64,000 nt of DNA from Amia ocellicauda (lineage: Eukaryota > Chordata > Actinopteri > Amiiformes > Amiidae). The notes under the pieces were generated by a model, which ran no database searches, was not told where the DNA came from, and was given only the letters and a program-made list of their open reading frames with translations. The stretch lies in the NCBI RefSeq assembly GCF_036373705.1, contig NC_089851.1, forward strand, positions 57,708,497 through 57,772,496. The letters run 5' to 3'. The position numbers and the translations under genes were made by a program. Numbering within the stretch: the stretch's first letter is position 1; each line of letters begins with the position of its first letter. Shown piece after piece: positions 1 through 10,208 of this stretch.

Positions 1-334
1 CCAGGCTGTCGTTCCCTCTGCCAAGTGTGTACAGGCCAAGATACCTCCATTACTTCAATCACTACATCTTCCGCTGACTTCTATAGGGGGCTGCGTGAAC
101 TACTGAAGTAATGCTGTAGAGATAAGTGTCCTTAAACTGGGAAATGGAAATAAAGATTAAGTAAGCATCACTCATTGAAGAAATGCATCACAGTGTCTCT
201 GTCAGCCTGTACAGCAGCGCATGTTTGCTGTAGCCAACATTTATTCAGTGCCAAATTTCCTTGCACAAAGCCATAGCAGATTCTCAAGCCCTCCCATGTT
301 GTTGATTATCTTGTATCCATGTATTAAGAATAAT
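1..334. other. left flank, nothing recognised
   Basis: No reading frame, RNA gene or repeat family that I can support is visible here. The composition is mixed and then AT-rich toward the inverted-repeat element that begins at 335. Confidence 0.5.
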
Positions 335-930
335 GGTAATGCTTTATTTTAAGTGTCCATTATAAACAATCTATTAACATGTTATGTTATTATTATATGA
401 TTAATTTTACAAATTATAAATATATTAGACATTTTTAAACTTTTTTGCTATAATATGTTTTAAGGTATTTAATAACATATTTAATAAAGGGTATAATAAC
501 ATGACATTTGCACATCGATATCAATCTATTATCATTAACTGCCATGCCAGTTAATTGCTGCTATTATCCATCCATTTTTGAAACCAGTTATCCTGGCGAA
601 GGTCGCCGAGCACTGATCCCGGCAGGCAAAGGGCACAAGGCAGGAATACACCCAGGACGGGACCCCAGTCCATCGCTGGGCAACACACACACACACACAC
701 GCAGACACACCCACATACAGGGCAATTTAGAGAAGCCAATTAACCTAACCCACATGTCTTTGGACGGTGGGAGGAAACCCACGTGGACACGGGGAGAACA
801 TGCAAACTACATAGTATAGCAAAAATGTTTAAATAAAAATGTCTAATATATTTATAATTTGTAATAATCATATAACAATAACATAATCAATAATTTGTTA
901 ATAGATTGTTTATAATGGACACTTGTTACC
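335..930. mobile_element. non-autonomous DNA transposon with long terminal inverted repeats
   Basis: The left arm (335 to about 453, starting GGTAATGCTTTATTTT) reappears as its reverse complement in the right arm (about 814-930, ending in the complement of GGTAACAAGTGTCC), with small indels. This gives terminal inverted repeats of roughly 115 bp. The bases ATAAT flank both outer ends (330-334 and 931-935), a possible 5-bp target duplication, although the region is AT-rich. There is no transposase frame. The centre (about 551-812) is a separate, common fish-type repeat. The superfamily is not assigned. Confidence 0.7.
551..812 (+). repeat. interspersed fish-type repeat inside the inverted-repeat element
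   Basis: This GC-richer block sits between the two AT-rich arms. It contains the motif GGGAGGAAACCCACGTGG followed by GGGGAGAACATGCAAACTAC, a run recognisable from very common vertebrate and teleost interspersed repeats, plus a short (CA)n tract at about 684-700. I recognise the repeat type but cannot name its family with confidence. Confidence 0.6.
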
Positions 931-1007
931 ATAATAACTAATGTATGTTATCTATCTGTATGTAATGCTGTTGTCCTATAAGTCCTTACATTTGTAAACA
1001 GGGATTT

Positions 1008-1300
1008 TTGAAATAACCATTACTTATTTTGTGAAAAAACAGGGAAACAGAAATAAGGAATGAGTAACTATTACTTATTTCTTCATACTACTAGAATCAG
1101 AATTCACAGAAAAAGTAATAAACAAGAAAGATAAAAATAAATAACCATTACTTATTTAAAAAAAAAAAAAAACAGGAACCAGAAATAAATAAGTAAACTT
1201 TACTTATTTTGCAGAAAAAAATAAAACAGTTTATTATTAATATATTGAGGAAACAATGAAAAAAATAACCATTACTTATTTTTTGAAAATAAGGAATCTA
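1008..1300. repeat. degenerate tandem repeat around ATAACCATTACTTATTT
   Basis: The phrase ATAACCATTACTTATTT or a close variant recurs about five times (near 1014, 1064, 1140, 1193 and 1264). It is usually followed by an A-rich stretch and AACAGG. The period is irregular, about 50-75 bp, so this is an old or slipping tandem repeat. Confidence 0.55.
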
Positions 1301-1331
1301 CTTCATAGAGGTTCTGAAATCAGCATACTTC

Positions 1332-1517
1332 TCATGGCAGGAAAGGAAACTGGAAGCCTTTTGACACATTTCTTGACTTTGATTGAAGATTTTCCAGTAT
1401 TTTAATCAGACCTCCTGCCAGAATATATTCTGCAGTGGGTTTCAGAATGGGCTGCCAAAACTGCGTAATCTCCTCCACCAACCTTTCCTGGTTTTCCTTT
1501 GTTTGGTAAAACTGCAT
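1332..1517 (-). other. possible isolated coding exon or exon remnant, unidentified
   Basis: A minus-strand open frame of 61 codons has gene-like composition (an ENQERLVEEITQFWQPILKP segment) in otherwise very AT-rich DNA, and an AG-ending pyrimidine-poor stretch lies just upstream. I do not recognise the protein. It could be a host-gene exon remnant or a chance frame. No neighbouring exon is visible. Confidence 0.2.
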
Positions 1518-2040
1518 TTATGGAAGATACCCTTACAAAAATAAAATATTTAAAAATATATATTATTCTGAAATATGAAATGTATTTTAATGTATTAATA
1601 TGTTTTATAAATGTGCATACCATTTTATAATATATGGTGAAAATATTCTTTTAAATATCAATTGCACTGTCACTTGATACAGAAATATGGTCAAATACAC
1701 TATATTATACAATACAAATATTGCTTAATATAACTTAAGTATATTCAGAATTATATGTAAACTTGTTTTTAATATATCTATAATTATATGCAAATATACT
1801 GTAACATCTACACATGTATTTTATACTAAATATATAAAAATGCATACATATATGTCCCCTTATAATATACATTTAGTATACTGCTAAATACACAACAATC
1901 TCATATTGCATGTATTGTATACTGTGAGTATATTAGACTGCAAAAATGTTGCATTCTAAATATACTGGTAGAATATATTTGGATAAACTTCCAAACACAT
2001 GTATACATGAAGTGTAACTTAAAACATTGGGATACTTCAA
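1518..2040. other. AT-rich non-coding DNA
   Basis: The sequence is very AT-rich with many TATA/ATATAT phrases and short internal near-repeats such as TTTAGTATAC. I see no gene, RNA or transposon end. Confidence 0.5.
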
Positions 2041-2044
2041 TACT

Positions 2045-2578
2045 TTAATAGATTTCACTTGGTGTTTGACCCCCTTTTGCCTTCAGAACTGCCTTAATTC
2101 TACGTGGCATTGATTCAACAAGGTGCTGAAAGCATTCTTTAGAAATGTTGGCCCATATTGATAGGATAGCATCTTGCAGTTGATGCAGATTTGTGGGATG
2201 CACATCCAGGGCACGAAGCTCCCGTTCCACCACATCCCAAAGATGCTCTATTGGGTTGAGATCTGGTGACTGTGGGGGCCAGTTTAGTACAGTGAACTCA
2301 TTGTCATGTTCAAGAAACCAATTTGAAATGATTCGACCTTTGTGACATGGTGCATTATCCTGCTGGAAGTAGCCATCAGAGGATGGGTACATGGTGGTCA
2401 TAAAGGGATGGACATGGTCAGAAACAATGCTCAGGTAGGCCGTGGCATTTAAACGATGCCCAATTGGCACTAAGGGGCATAAAGTGTGCCAAGAAAACAT
2501 CCCCCACACCATTACACCACCACCACCAGCCTGCACAGTGGTAACAAGGCATGATGGATCCATGTTCTCATTCTGTTT
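2045..2578 (-). mobile_element. truncated Tc1/mariner element, 3' half of transposase
   Basis: On the minus strand an uninterrupted 172-codon frame (2563 down to 2045) encodes the C-terminal part of a Tc1-type transposase. It includes the second catalytic Asp in QQDNAPCH and the Glu in NPIEHLWD, with 36 residues between them. It matches the complete copy at 59475-60699 very closely. Homology stops at about 2578, inside the phrase encoding KQNEN. The other end runs to the GGTCAAACAC phrase near 2067, after which the terminal inverted repeat seen in the other copy is absent. The first catalytic Asp and the DNA-binding domain are missing, so it cannot move itself. Confidence 0.9.
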
Positions 2579-3085
2579 AGGGCATGTATTACAGATTCAT
2601 GCAAAAAGGTCTCACTTTAGATTTGAGGAAACACTATTTACTTGTATCAGCGGTCATTCATTTGTCATTAATAGTTCTTCCAATTTCCGACCTTTTAGTT
2701 CCAGAGACCAATGTTTTGGTACCAGCTAAAAAACAAAAAAAACAAATGTACATTAATTGGACAAATATGAAAAATATAGTTACATGTAAAATATGGCCCA
2801 ATATACAACGCTACAATTATTACAATTTACTTGCACTGTAATTACACGGTAACAAGAGTGAATTGACCAAGTAGTTTGTGTATAGTTAATTCAATTATTA
2901 AATACTAGTATGGATGATGTATGATTACAGAACGAGCTTACATACACTAAACAAGTAGTATGGCTTATTTACATGTAGTGTGTGTTTTTAACTTTACATA
3001 TTCATGTAAAATGCTGCCAACCTTTGTGATGTTACCGATGACCTTAAACTCACCCCTTCTTAAAGTGTAACCACATGTGGTGATC
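2579..3085. other. non-coding DNA between Tc1 fragment and tRNA array
   Basis: No supported gene. The stretch is AT-rich and ends in a CACCCCTTCTTAAAGTGTAACC segment that shows no similarity to the array unit. Unit-like sequence starts around 3086. Confidence 0.5.
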
Positions 3086-3152
3086 AGGTGAGGGTCTGCC
3101 TCAAGCAGTTATGTGCTTGCCCAGGAGAACATGCAATATTGCCTATTATCTT

Positions 3153-3221
3153 GGCTCGTTGGTCTAGGGGTATGATTCTTGCTTAGGTTAGAGGTCCCGG
3201 GTTCAACTCCCGGACGAGCCC
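3153..3221 (+). pseudogene. degenerate tRNA-Pro, left edge of array
   Basis: Acceptor stem, A box and B box match the array genes, but the anticodon arm reads CTTGCTTAGGTTAGAG and is 3 nt short (69 instead of 72 nt), so no regular anticodon stem forms. Its leader is also diverged from the unit consensus. Confidence 0.8.
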
Positions 3222-3727
3222 GCTTGGCCCCGCTTTGCATTCTCTGAAGCATTTGTTTGTTCTCTCTCGATGCTTGGCTTCTGGGCTCCTCTGCACCAGG
3301 GAGGTCTTTCAACCTCAGATACTGTTGCCTGTGTAGCTGATGGGAAATCAGACTGTCATCTGTGTGTTTTGTTTTCTTTAAAGAAAATGTGTATTTTACA
3401 AGTTCGTTGTTGTTGTTGAGGAGGAGGAGCACATGTAGTGTGTTGTTGAGGAGGAGGAGGACGAAATGTGATTTGCCGGCTTGTTATGGAGACCTTTGCT
3501 GAACGTGTACTCCTGAGCTGCACCAAAGGAGAGGCATTCTTTTCAGTTGTTTGCGGGCCTGCTGAACCATGCTCTCAGTGCTGTCTCACTGGGGATACGG
3601 TTACCGTTCTGGAAAGACACTTCAGCGCTACAGTCCATGCTATCAGTCAGTGAGCGTAGGTCTCCCGGTCTGCCCCAAAGCAGTTACGCGCTTGCCCAGC
3701 AGAAACTGCGACACCCTCCGTTAACTT

Positions 3728-3799
3728 GGCTCGTTGGTCTAGGGGTATGATTCTCGCTTAGGGTGCGAGAGGTCCCGGGTTCAACTCCCGGACGAGCCC
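3728..3799 (+). tRNA. tRNA-Pro(AGG), canonical
   Basis: The 72-nt cloverleaf has acceptor GGCTCGT/ACGAGCC with discriminator C, anticodon stem CTCGC/GCGAG, loop TTAGGGT (U33, anticodon AGG, G37) and T-stem CCGGG/CCCGG. The A box is TGGTCTAGGGG and the B box GGTTCAACTCC. It would decode CCU and, after A34-to-inosine editing, CCC/CCA. There is no CCA in the gene, as expected in eukaryotes. The trailer starts as type A and changes to type B after CTCCTCTGCAC. Confidence 0.95.
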
Positions 3800-3944
3800 G
3801 CTTGGCCCTGCTTTGCATTCTCTGAAGCATTTGTTTGTTCTCTCTCGATGCTTGGCTTCTGGGCTCCTCTGCACAAGGGAGGGCTATCGACCTCAGATAC
3901 TGTTGCCCGTATAGCTGATGGGAAATCAGACTGTCATCTGTGTG

Positions 3945-3965
3945 TTTTGTTTTCTTTAAAGAAAA
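3945..3965 (+). terminator. first T-run downstream of a tRNA, with 16-bp palindrome (example from first full unit)
   Basis: After the tRNA at 3728-3799 the first run of four T's is at 3945-3948, 146 nt past the 3' end. It is followed by TTTTCTTTAAAGAAAA (3950-3965), a perfect palindrome. The same arrangement recurs in nearly every unit (for example 5116 after the gene at 4899, and 5691 after the gene at 5474). RNA polymerase III normally stops at four or more T's close to the gene, so this is the first standard stop signal. Its use is inferred. Confidence 0.45.
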
Positions 3966-4320
3966 TGTGTTTTTTACAAGTTCGTTGTTGTTGTTGTTGT
4001 TGTTGTTGAGGAGGAGGTGGAGGACATGTAGTGTGTTGTTGAGGAGGAGGAGGACGAAATGTGGTTTGCCGGCTTGTTATGGAGACCTTTGCTGAACGTG
4101 TACTCCTGAGCTGCACCAAAGGAGAGGCATTCTTTTCAGTTGTTTGCGGGCCTGCTGAACCATGCTCTCAGTGCTGTCTCACTGGGGATGGCGTTACCAT
4201 TCTGGAAAGACACGTCAGCGCTACAGTCCATGCTATCAGTCAGTGAGCGTAGGTCTCCCGGTCTGCCCCAAAGCAGTTACGCGCTTGCCCAGCAGAAACT
4301 GCGACACCCTCCGTTAACTT

Positions 4321-4392
4321 GGCTCGTTGGTCTAGGGGTATGATTCTTGCTGAGGGTGTGAGAGGCCCTGGGTTCAACTCCAGGACGAGCCC
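4321..4392 (+). tRNA. tRNA-Pro(AGG)-like, G33 variant class
   Basis: Reference description for the variant class. Against the canonical gene it has C29 to T and C40 to T (stem CTTGC/GTGAG held by two G-U pairs), U33 to G (loop TGAGGGT), T47 to C, C50 to T and C63 to A. In the normal register the T-stem then has a U-G pair and a G-A mismatch. Sliding one base gives a perfect CCTGG/CCAGG stem with an 8-nt loop. A and B boxes are intact. The odd loop and T-arm make normal decoding doubtful, though transcription looks possible. Confidence 0.7.
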
Positions 4393-4898
4393 GCTTGGCC
4401 CCACTTTGCAGTAACCGAAGTGTTTGTTCGTTTGCTTTTGAAGGCTGGCTTCTGGGCTCCTCTGCACAAGGGAGGGCTATCGACCTCAGATACTGTTGCC
4501 TGTAAAGCTGATGGGAAATCAGACTGTCATCTGTGTGTTTTGTTTTCTTTAAAGAAAATGTGTTTTTTACAAGTTCGTTGTTGTTGTTGAGGAGGAGGAG
4601 GACATGTAGTGTGTTGTTGAGGAGGAGGAGGACGAAATGTGGTTTGCCGGCTTGTTATGGAGACCTTTGCTGAACGTGTACTCCTGAGCTGCACCAAAGG
4701 AGAGGCATTCTTTTCAGTTGTTTGCGGGCCTGCTGAACAATGCTCTCAGTGCTGTCTCACTGGGGATGGCGTTACCATTCTGGAAAGACACGTCAGCGCT
4801 ACAGTCCATGCTATCAGTCAGTGAGCGTAGGTCTCCCGGTCTGCCCCAAAGCAGTTACGCGCTTGCCCAGCAGAAACTGTGACACTGTCAGATAACTT

Positions 4899-4970
4899 GG
4901 CTCGTTGGTCTAGGGGTATGATTCTCGCTTTGGGTGCGAGAGGTCCCGGGTTCAACTCCCGGACGAGCCC
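4899..4970 (+). tRNA. tRNA-Pro(TGG), canonical
   Basis: Reference description for the TGG class. Anticodon stem CTCGC/GCGAG, loop TTTGGGT with U33, anticodon TGG and G37; T-stem CCGGG/CCCGG; discriminator C. It differs from the AGG gene mainly at base 34. The leader ends GACACTGTCAGATAACTT instead of GACACCCTCCGTTAACTT. It reads CCA and, depending on U34 modification, CCG. Type A trailer. Confidence 0.95.
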
Positions 4971-5473
4971 GCTTGGCCCTGCTTTGCATTCTCTGAAGCA
5001 TTCGTTTGTTCTCTCTCGATGCTTGGCTTCTGGGCTCCTCTGCACCAGGGAGGTCTTTCAACCTCACATACTGTTGGCTGTGTAGCTGATGGGAAATCAG
5101 ACTGTCATCTGTGTGTTTTGTTTTCTTTAAAGAAAATGTGTATTTTACAAGTTCGTTGTTGTTGTTGAGGAGGAGGAGGACATGTAGTGTGTTGTTGAGG
5201 AGGAGGACGAAATGTGGTTTGCCGGCTTGTTATGGAGACCTTTGCTGAACGTGTACTCCTGAGCTGCACCAAAGGAGAGGCATTCTTTTCAGTTGTTTGC
5301 GGGCCTGCTGAACCATGCTCTCAGTGCTGTCTCACTGGGGATACGGTTACCGTTCTGGAAAGACACTTCAGCGCTACAGTCCATGCTATCAGTCAGTGAG
5401 CGTAGGTCTCCCGGTCTGCCCCAAAGCAGTTACGCGCTTGCCCAGCAGAAACTGCGACACCCTCCGTTAACTT

Positions 5474-5545
5474 GGCTCGTTGGTCTAGGGGTATGATTCT
5501 TGCTGAGGGTGTGAGAGGCCCTGGGTTCAACTCCAGGACGAGCCC
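5474..5545 (+). tRNA. tRNA-Pro(AGG)-like, G33 variant
   Basis: Class consensus: loop TGAGGGT, stem CTTGC/GTGAG, type B trailer. Confidence 0.7.
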
Positions 5546-6066
5546 ACTTGGCCCCACTTTGCAGTCACCGAAGTGTTTGTTCGTTTGCTCTTGAAGGCTG
5601 GCTTCTGGGCTCCTCTGCACAAGGGAGGGCTATCGACCTCAGATACTGTTGCCCGTATAGCTGATGGGAAATCAGACTGTCATCTGTGTGTTTTGTTTTC
5701 TTTAAAGAAAATGTGTTTTTTACAAGTTCGTTGTTGTTGTTGTTGTTGTTGTTGAGGAGGAGGTGGAGGACATGTAGTGTGTTGTTGAGGAGGAGGAGGA
5801 CGAAATGTGGTTTGCCGGCTTGTTATGGAGACCTTTGCTGAACGTGTACTCCTGAGCTGCACCAAAGGAGAGGCATTCTTTTCAGTTGTTTGCGGGCCTG
5901 CTGAACCATGCTCTCAGTGCTGTCTCACTGGGGATGGCGTTACCATTCTGGAAAGACACGTCAGCGCTACAGTCCATGCTATCAGTCAGTGAGCGTAGGT
6001 CTCCCGGTCTGCCCCAAAGCAGTTACGCGCTTGCCCAGCAGAAACTGCGACACCCTCCATTAACTT

Positions 6067-6138
6067 GGCTCGTTGGTCTAGGGGTATGATTCTTGCTGAG
6101 GGTGTGAGAGGCCCTGGGTTCAACTCCAGGACGAGCCC
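6067..6138 (+). tRNA. tRNA-Pro(AGG)-like, G33 variant
   Basis: Class consensus in the gene; the leader has CCATTAAC in place of CCGTTAAC. Confidence 0.7.
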
Positions 6139-6644
6139 ACTTGGCCCCACTTTGCAGTCACCGAAGTGTTTGTTCGTTTGCTCTTGAAGGCTGGCTTCTG
6201 GGCTCCTCTGCACAAGGGAGGGCTATCGACCTCAGATACTGTTGCCTGTAAAGCTGATGGGAAATCAGACTGTCATCTGTGTGTTTTGTTTTCTTTAAAG
6301 AAAATGTGTTTTTTACAAGTTCGTTGTTGTTGTTGAGGAGGAGGAGGACATGTAGTGTGTTGTTGAGGAGGAGGAGGACGAAATGTGGTTTGCCGGCTTG
6401 TTATGGAGACCTTTGCTGAACGTGTACTCCTGAGCTGCACCAAAGGAGAGGCATTCTTTTCAGTTGTTTGCGGGCCTGCTGAACAATGCTCTCAGTGCTG
6501 TCTCACTGGGGATGGCGTTACCATTCTGGAAAGACACGTCAGCGCTACAGTCCATGCTATCAGTCAGTGAGCGTAGGTCTCCCGGTCTGCCCCAAAGCAG
6601 TTACGCGCTTGCCCAGCAGAAACTGTGACACTGTCAGATAACTT

Positions 6645-6716
6645 GGCTCGTTGGTCTAGGGGTATGATTCTCGCTTTGGGTGCGAGAGGTCCCGGGTTCA
6701 ACTCCCGGACGAGCCC
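6645..6716 (+). tRNA. tRNA-Pro(TGG)
   Basis: Loop TTTGGGT, stem CTCGC/GCGAG, intact arms; third gene of its trimer. Confidence 0.95.
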
Positions 6717-7219
6717 GCTTGGCCCTGCTTTGCATTCTCTGAAGCATTCGTTTGTTCTCTCTCGATGCTTATCTTCTGGGCTCCTCTGCACCAGGGAGGT
6801 CTTTCAACCTCACATACTGTTGGCTGTGTAGCTGATGGGAAATCAGACTGTCATCTGTGTGTTTTGTTTTCTTTAAAGAAAATGTGTATTTTACAAGTTC
6901 GTTGTTGTTGTTGAGGAGGAGGAGGACATGTAGTGTGTTGTTGAGGAGGAGGACGAAATGTGGTTTGCCGGCTTGTTATGGAGACCTTTGCTGAACGTGT
7001 ACTCCTGAGCTGCACCAAAGGAGAGGCATTCTTTTCAGTTGTTTGCGGGCCTGCTGAACCATGCTCTCAGTGCTGTCTCACTGGGGATACGGTTACCGTT
7101 CTGGAAAGACACTTCAGCGCTACAGTCCATGCTATCAGTCAGTGAGCGTAGGTCTCCCGGTCTGCCCCAAAGCAGTTACGCGCTTGCCCAGCAGAAACTG
7201 CGACACCCTCCGTTAACTT

Positions 7220-7291
7220 GGCTCGTTGGTCTAGGGGTATGATTCTTGCTGAGGGTGTGAGAGGCCCTGGGTTCAACTCCAGGACGAGCCC
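7220..7291 (+). tRNA. tRNA-Pro(AGG)-like, G33 variant
   Basis: Class consensus, 1746 bp after the gene at 5474. Confidence 0.7.
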
Positions 7292-7812
7292 ACTTGGCCC
7301 CACTTTGCAGTCACCGAAGTGTTTGTTCGTTTGCTCTTGAAGGCTGGCTTCTGGGCTCCTCTGCACAAGGGAGGGCTATCGACCTCAGATACTGTTGCCC
7401 GTATAGCTGATGGGAAATCAGACTGTCATCTGTGTGTTTTGTTTTCTTTAAAGAAAATGTGTTTTTTACAAGTTCGTTGTTGTTGTTGTTGTTGTTGTTG
7501 AGGAGGAGGTGGAGGACATGTAGTGTGTTGTTGAGGAGGAGGAGGACGAAATGTGGTTTGCCGGCTTGTTATGGAGACCTTTGCTGAACGTGTACTCCTG
7601 AGCTGCACCAAAGGAGAGGCATTCTTTTCAGTTGTTTGCGGGCCTGCTGAACCATGCTCTCAGTGCTGTCTCACTGGGGATGGCGTTACCATTCTGGAAA
7701 GACACGTCAGCGCTACAGTCCATGCTATCAGTCAGTGAGCGTAGGTCTCCCGGTCTGCCCCAAAGCAGTTACGCGCTTGCCCAGCAGAAACTGCGACACC
7801 CTCCGTTAACTT

Positions 7813-7884
7813 GGCTCGTTGGTCTAGGGGTATGATTCTTGCTGAGGGTGTGAGAGGCCCTGGGTTCAACTCCAGGACGAGCCC
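7813..7884 (+). tRNA. tRNA-Pro(AGG)-like, G33 variant
   Basis: Class consensus, 1746 bp after the gene at 6067. Confidence 0.7.
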
Positions 7885-8390
7885 ACTTGGCCCCACTTTG
7901 CAGTCACCGAAGTGTTTGTTCGTTTGCTCTTGAAGGCTGGCTTCTGGGCTCCTCTGCACAAGGGAGGGCTATCGACCTCAGATACTGTTGCCTGTAAAGC
8001 TGATGGGAAATCAGACTGTCATCTGTGTGTTTTGTTTTCTTTAAAGAAAATGTGTTTTTTACAAGTTCGTTATTGTTGTTGAGGAGGAGGAGGACATGTA
8101 GTGTGTTGTTGAGGAGGAGGAGGACGAAATGTGGTTTGCCGGCTTGTTATGGAGACCTTTGCTGAACGTGTACTCCTGAGCTGCACCAAAGGAGAGGCAT
8201 TCTTTTCAGTTGTTTGCGGGCCTGCTGAACAATGCTCTCATTGCTGTCTCACTGGGGATGGCGTTACCATTCTGGAAAGACACGTCAGCGCTACAGTCCA
8301 TGCTATCAGTCAGTGAGCGTAGGTCTCCCGGTCTGCCCCAAAGCAGTTACGCGCTTGCCCAGCAGAAACTGTGACACTGTCAGATAACTT

Positions 8391-8462
8391 GGCTCGTTGG
8401 TCTAGGGGTATGATTCTCGCTTTGGGTGCGAGAGGTCCCGGGTTCAACTCCCGGACGAGCCC
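8391..8462 (+). tRNA. tRNA-Pro(TGG)
   Basis: Canonical TGG loop and arms; the trailer has TCTCTCAATGC where others have TCTCTCGATGC. Confidence 0.95.
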
Positions 8463-8965
8463 GCTTGGCCCTGCTTTGCATTCTCTGAAGCATTCGTTTG
8501 TTCTCTCTCAATGCTTGGCTTCTGGGCTCCTCTGCACCAGGGAGGTCTTTCAACCTCACATACTGTTGGCTGTGTAGCTGATGGGAAATCAGACTGTCAT
8601 CTGTGTGTTTTGTTTTCTTTAAAGAAAATGTGTATTTTACAAGTTCGTTGTTGTTGTTGAGGAGGAGGAGGACATGTAGTGTGTTGTTGAGGAGGAGGAC
8701 GAAATGTGGTTTGCCGGCTTGTTATGGAGACCTTTGCTGAACGTGTACTCCTGAGCTGCACCAAAGGAGAGGCATTCTTTTCAGTTGTTTGCGGGCCTGC
8801 TGAACCATGCTCTCAGTGCTGTCTCACTGGGGATACGGTTACCGTTCTGGAAAGACACTTCAGCGCTACAGTCCATGCTATCAGTCAGTGAGCGTAGGTC
8901 TCCCGGTCTGCCCCAAAGCAGTTACGCGCTTGCCCAGCAGAAACTGCGACACCCTCCGTTAACTT

Positions 8966-9037
8966 GGCTCGTTGGTCTAGGGGTATGATTCTTGCTGAGG
9001 GTGTGAGAGGCCCTGGGTTCAACTCCAGGACGAGCCC
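8966..9037 (+). tRNA. tRNA-Pro(AGG)-like, G33 variant
   Basis: Class consensus; third trimer copy. Confidence 0.7.
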
Positions 9038-9558
9038 ACTTGGCCCCACTTTGCAGTCACCGAAGTGTTTGTTCGTTTGCTCTTGAAGGCTGGCTTCTGG
9101 GCTCCTCTGCACAAGGGAGGGCTATCGACCTCAGATACTGTTGCCCGTATAGCTGATGGGAAATCAGACTGTCATCTGTGTGTTTTGTTTTCTTTAAAGA
9201 AAATGTGTTTTTTACAAGTTCGTTGTTGTTGTTGTTGTTGTTGTTGAGGAGGAGGTGGAGGACATGTAGTGTGTTGTTGAGGAGGAGGAGGACGAAATGT
9301 GGTTTGCCGGCTTGTTATGGAGAGCTTTGCTGAACGTGTACTCCTGAGCTGCACCAAAGGAGAGGCATTCTTTTCAGTTGTTTGCGGGCCTGCTGAACCA
9401 TGCTCTCAGTGCTGTCTCACTGGGGATGGCGTTACCATTCTGGAAAGACACGTCAGCGCTACAGTCCATGCTATCAGTCAGTGAGCGTAGGTCTCCCGGT
9501 CTGCCCCAAAGCAGTTACGCGCTTGCCCAGCAGAAACTGCGACACCCTCCGTTAACTT

Positions 9559-9630
9559 GGCTCGTTGGTCTAGGGGTATGATTCTTGCTGAGGGTGTGAG
9601 AGGCCCTGGGTTCAACTCCAGGACGAGCCC
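9559..9630 (+). tRNA. tRNA-Pro(AGG)-like, G33 variant
   Basis: Class consensus; third trimer copy. Confidence 0.7.
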
Positions 9631-10136
9631 ACTTGGCCCCACTTTGCAGTCACCGAAGTGTTTGTTCGTTTGCTCTTGAAGGCTGGCTTCTGGGCTCCTC
9701 TGCACAAGGGAGGGCTATCGACCTCAGATACTGTTGCCTGTAAAGCTGATGGGAAATCAGACTGTCATCTGTGTGTTTTGTTTTCTTTAAAGAAAATGTG
9801 TTTTTTACAAGTTCGTTGTTGTTGTTGAGGAGGAGGAGGACATGTAGTGTGTTGTTGAGGAGGAGGAGGACGAAATGTGGTTTGCCGGCTTGTTATGGAG
9901 ACCTTTGCTGAACGTGTACTCCTGAGCTGCACCAAAGGAGAGGCATTCTTTTCAGTTGTTTGCGGGCCTGCTGAACAATGCTCTCAGTGCTGTCTCACTG
10001 GGGATGGCGTTACCATTCTGGAAAGACACGTCAGCGCTACAGTCCATGCTATCAGTCAGTGAGCGTAGGTCTCCCGGTCTGCCCCAAAGCAGTTACGCGC
10101 TTGCCCAGCAGAAACTGTGACACTGTCAGATAACTT

Positions 10137-10208
10137 GGCTCGTTGGTCTAGGGGTATGATTCTCGCTTTGGGTGCGAGAGGTCCCGGGTTCAACTCCCGG
10201 ACGAGCCC
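10137..10208 (+). tRNA. tRNA-Pro(TGG)
   Basis: Canonical TGG gene; the trailer carries CTATGAAGC, shared only with the unit at 11883, so these two are close relatives. Confidence 0.95.

Noticed and set aside
508-819. 103-codon plus frame
   Set aside because: It lies over a known type of interspersed repeat with a (CA)n tract; the frame is incidental.
3230-3360. Possible box C/D snoRNA in the trailer (GCTGATGGG with nearby CTGA)
   Set aside because: The C-like box is imperfect, no convincing paired D box or terminal stem is present, and CTGA is frequent by chance.
4061-4246. Short open frame starting MVCRLVMETFAERVLL, repeated about 80 times on plus
   Set aside because: The differences between units fall mostly at amino-acid-changing positions in this frame, and six units with a one-base deletion change its end without consequence. 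It shows repeat homogenisation, not coding constraint.
4321-4392. T-stem changes in the G33 class as compensatory
   Set aside because: In the standard register C50T and C63A do not pair with each other; they give a U-G pair and a G-A mismatch. Only a one-base shifted stem pairs fully, with an 8-nt loop, so they are not evidence for a conserved normal tRNA fold.
4240-4467. Repeated minus-strand open frame of 75 codons (MQRSPEA...) in nearly all units
   Set aside because: It runs straight through the tRNA gene on the opposite strand; its regularity follows from the repeat.
5680-5865. Repeated minus-strand frame with polyglutamine and proline runs, and plus frame ending in polycysteine
   Set aside because: These are translations of the (GTT)n and (GAG)n tracts and change length with the microsatellite.
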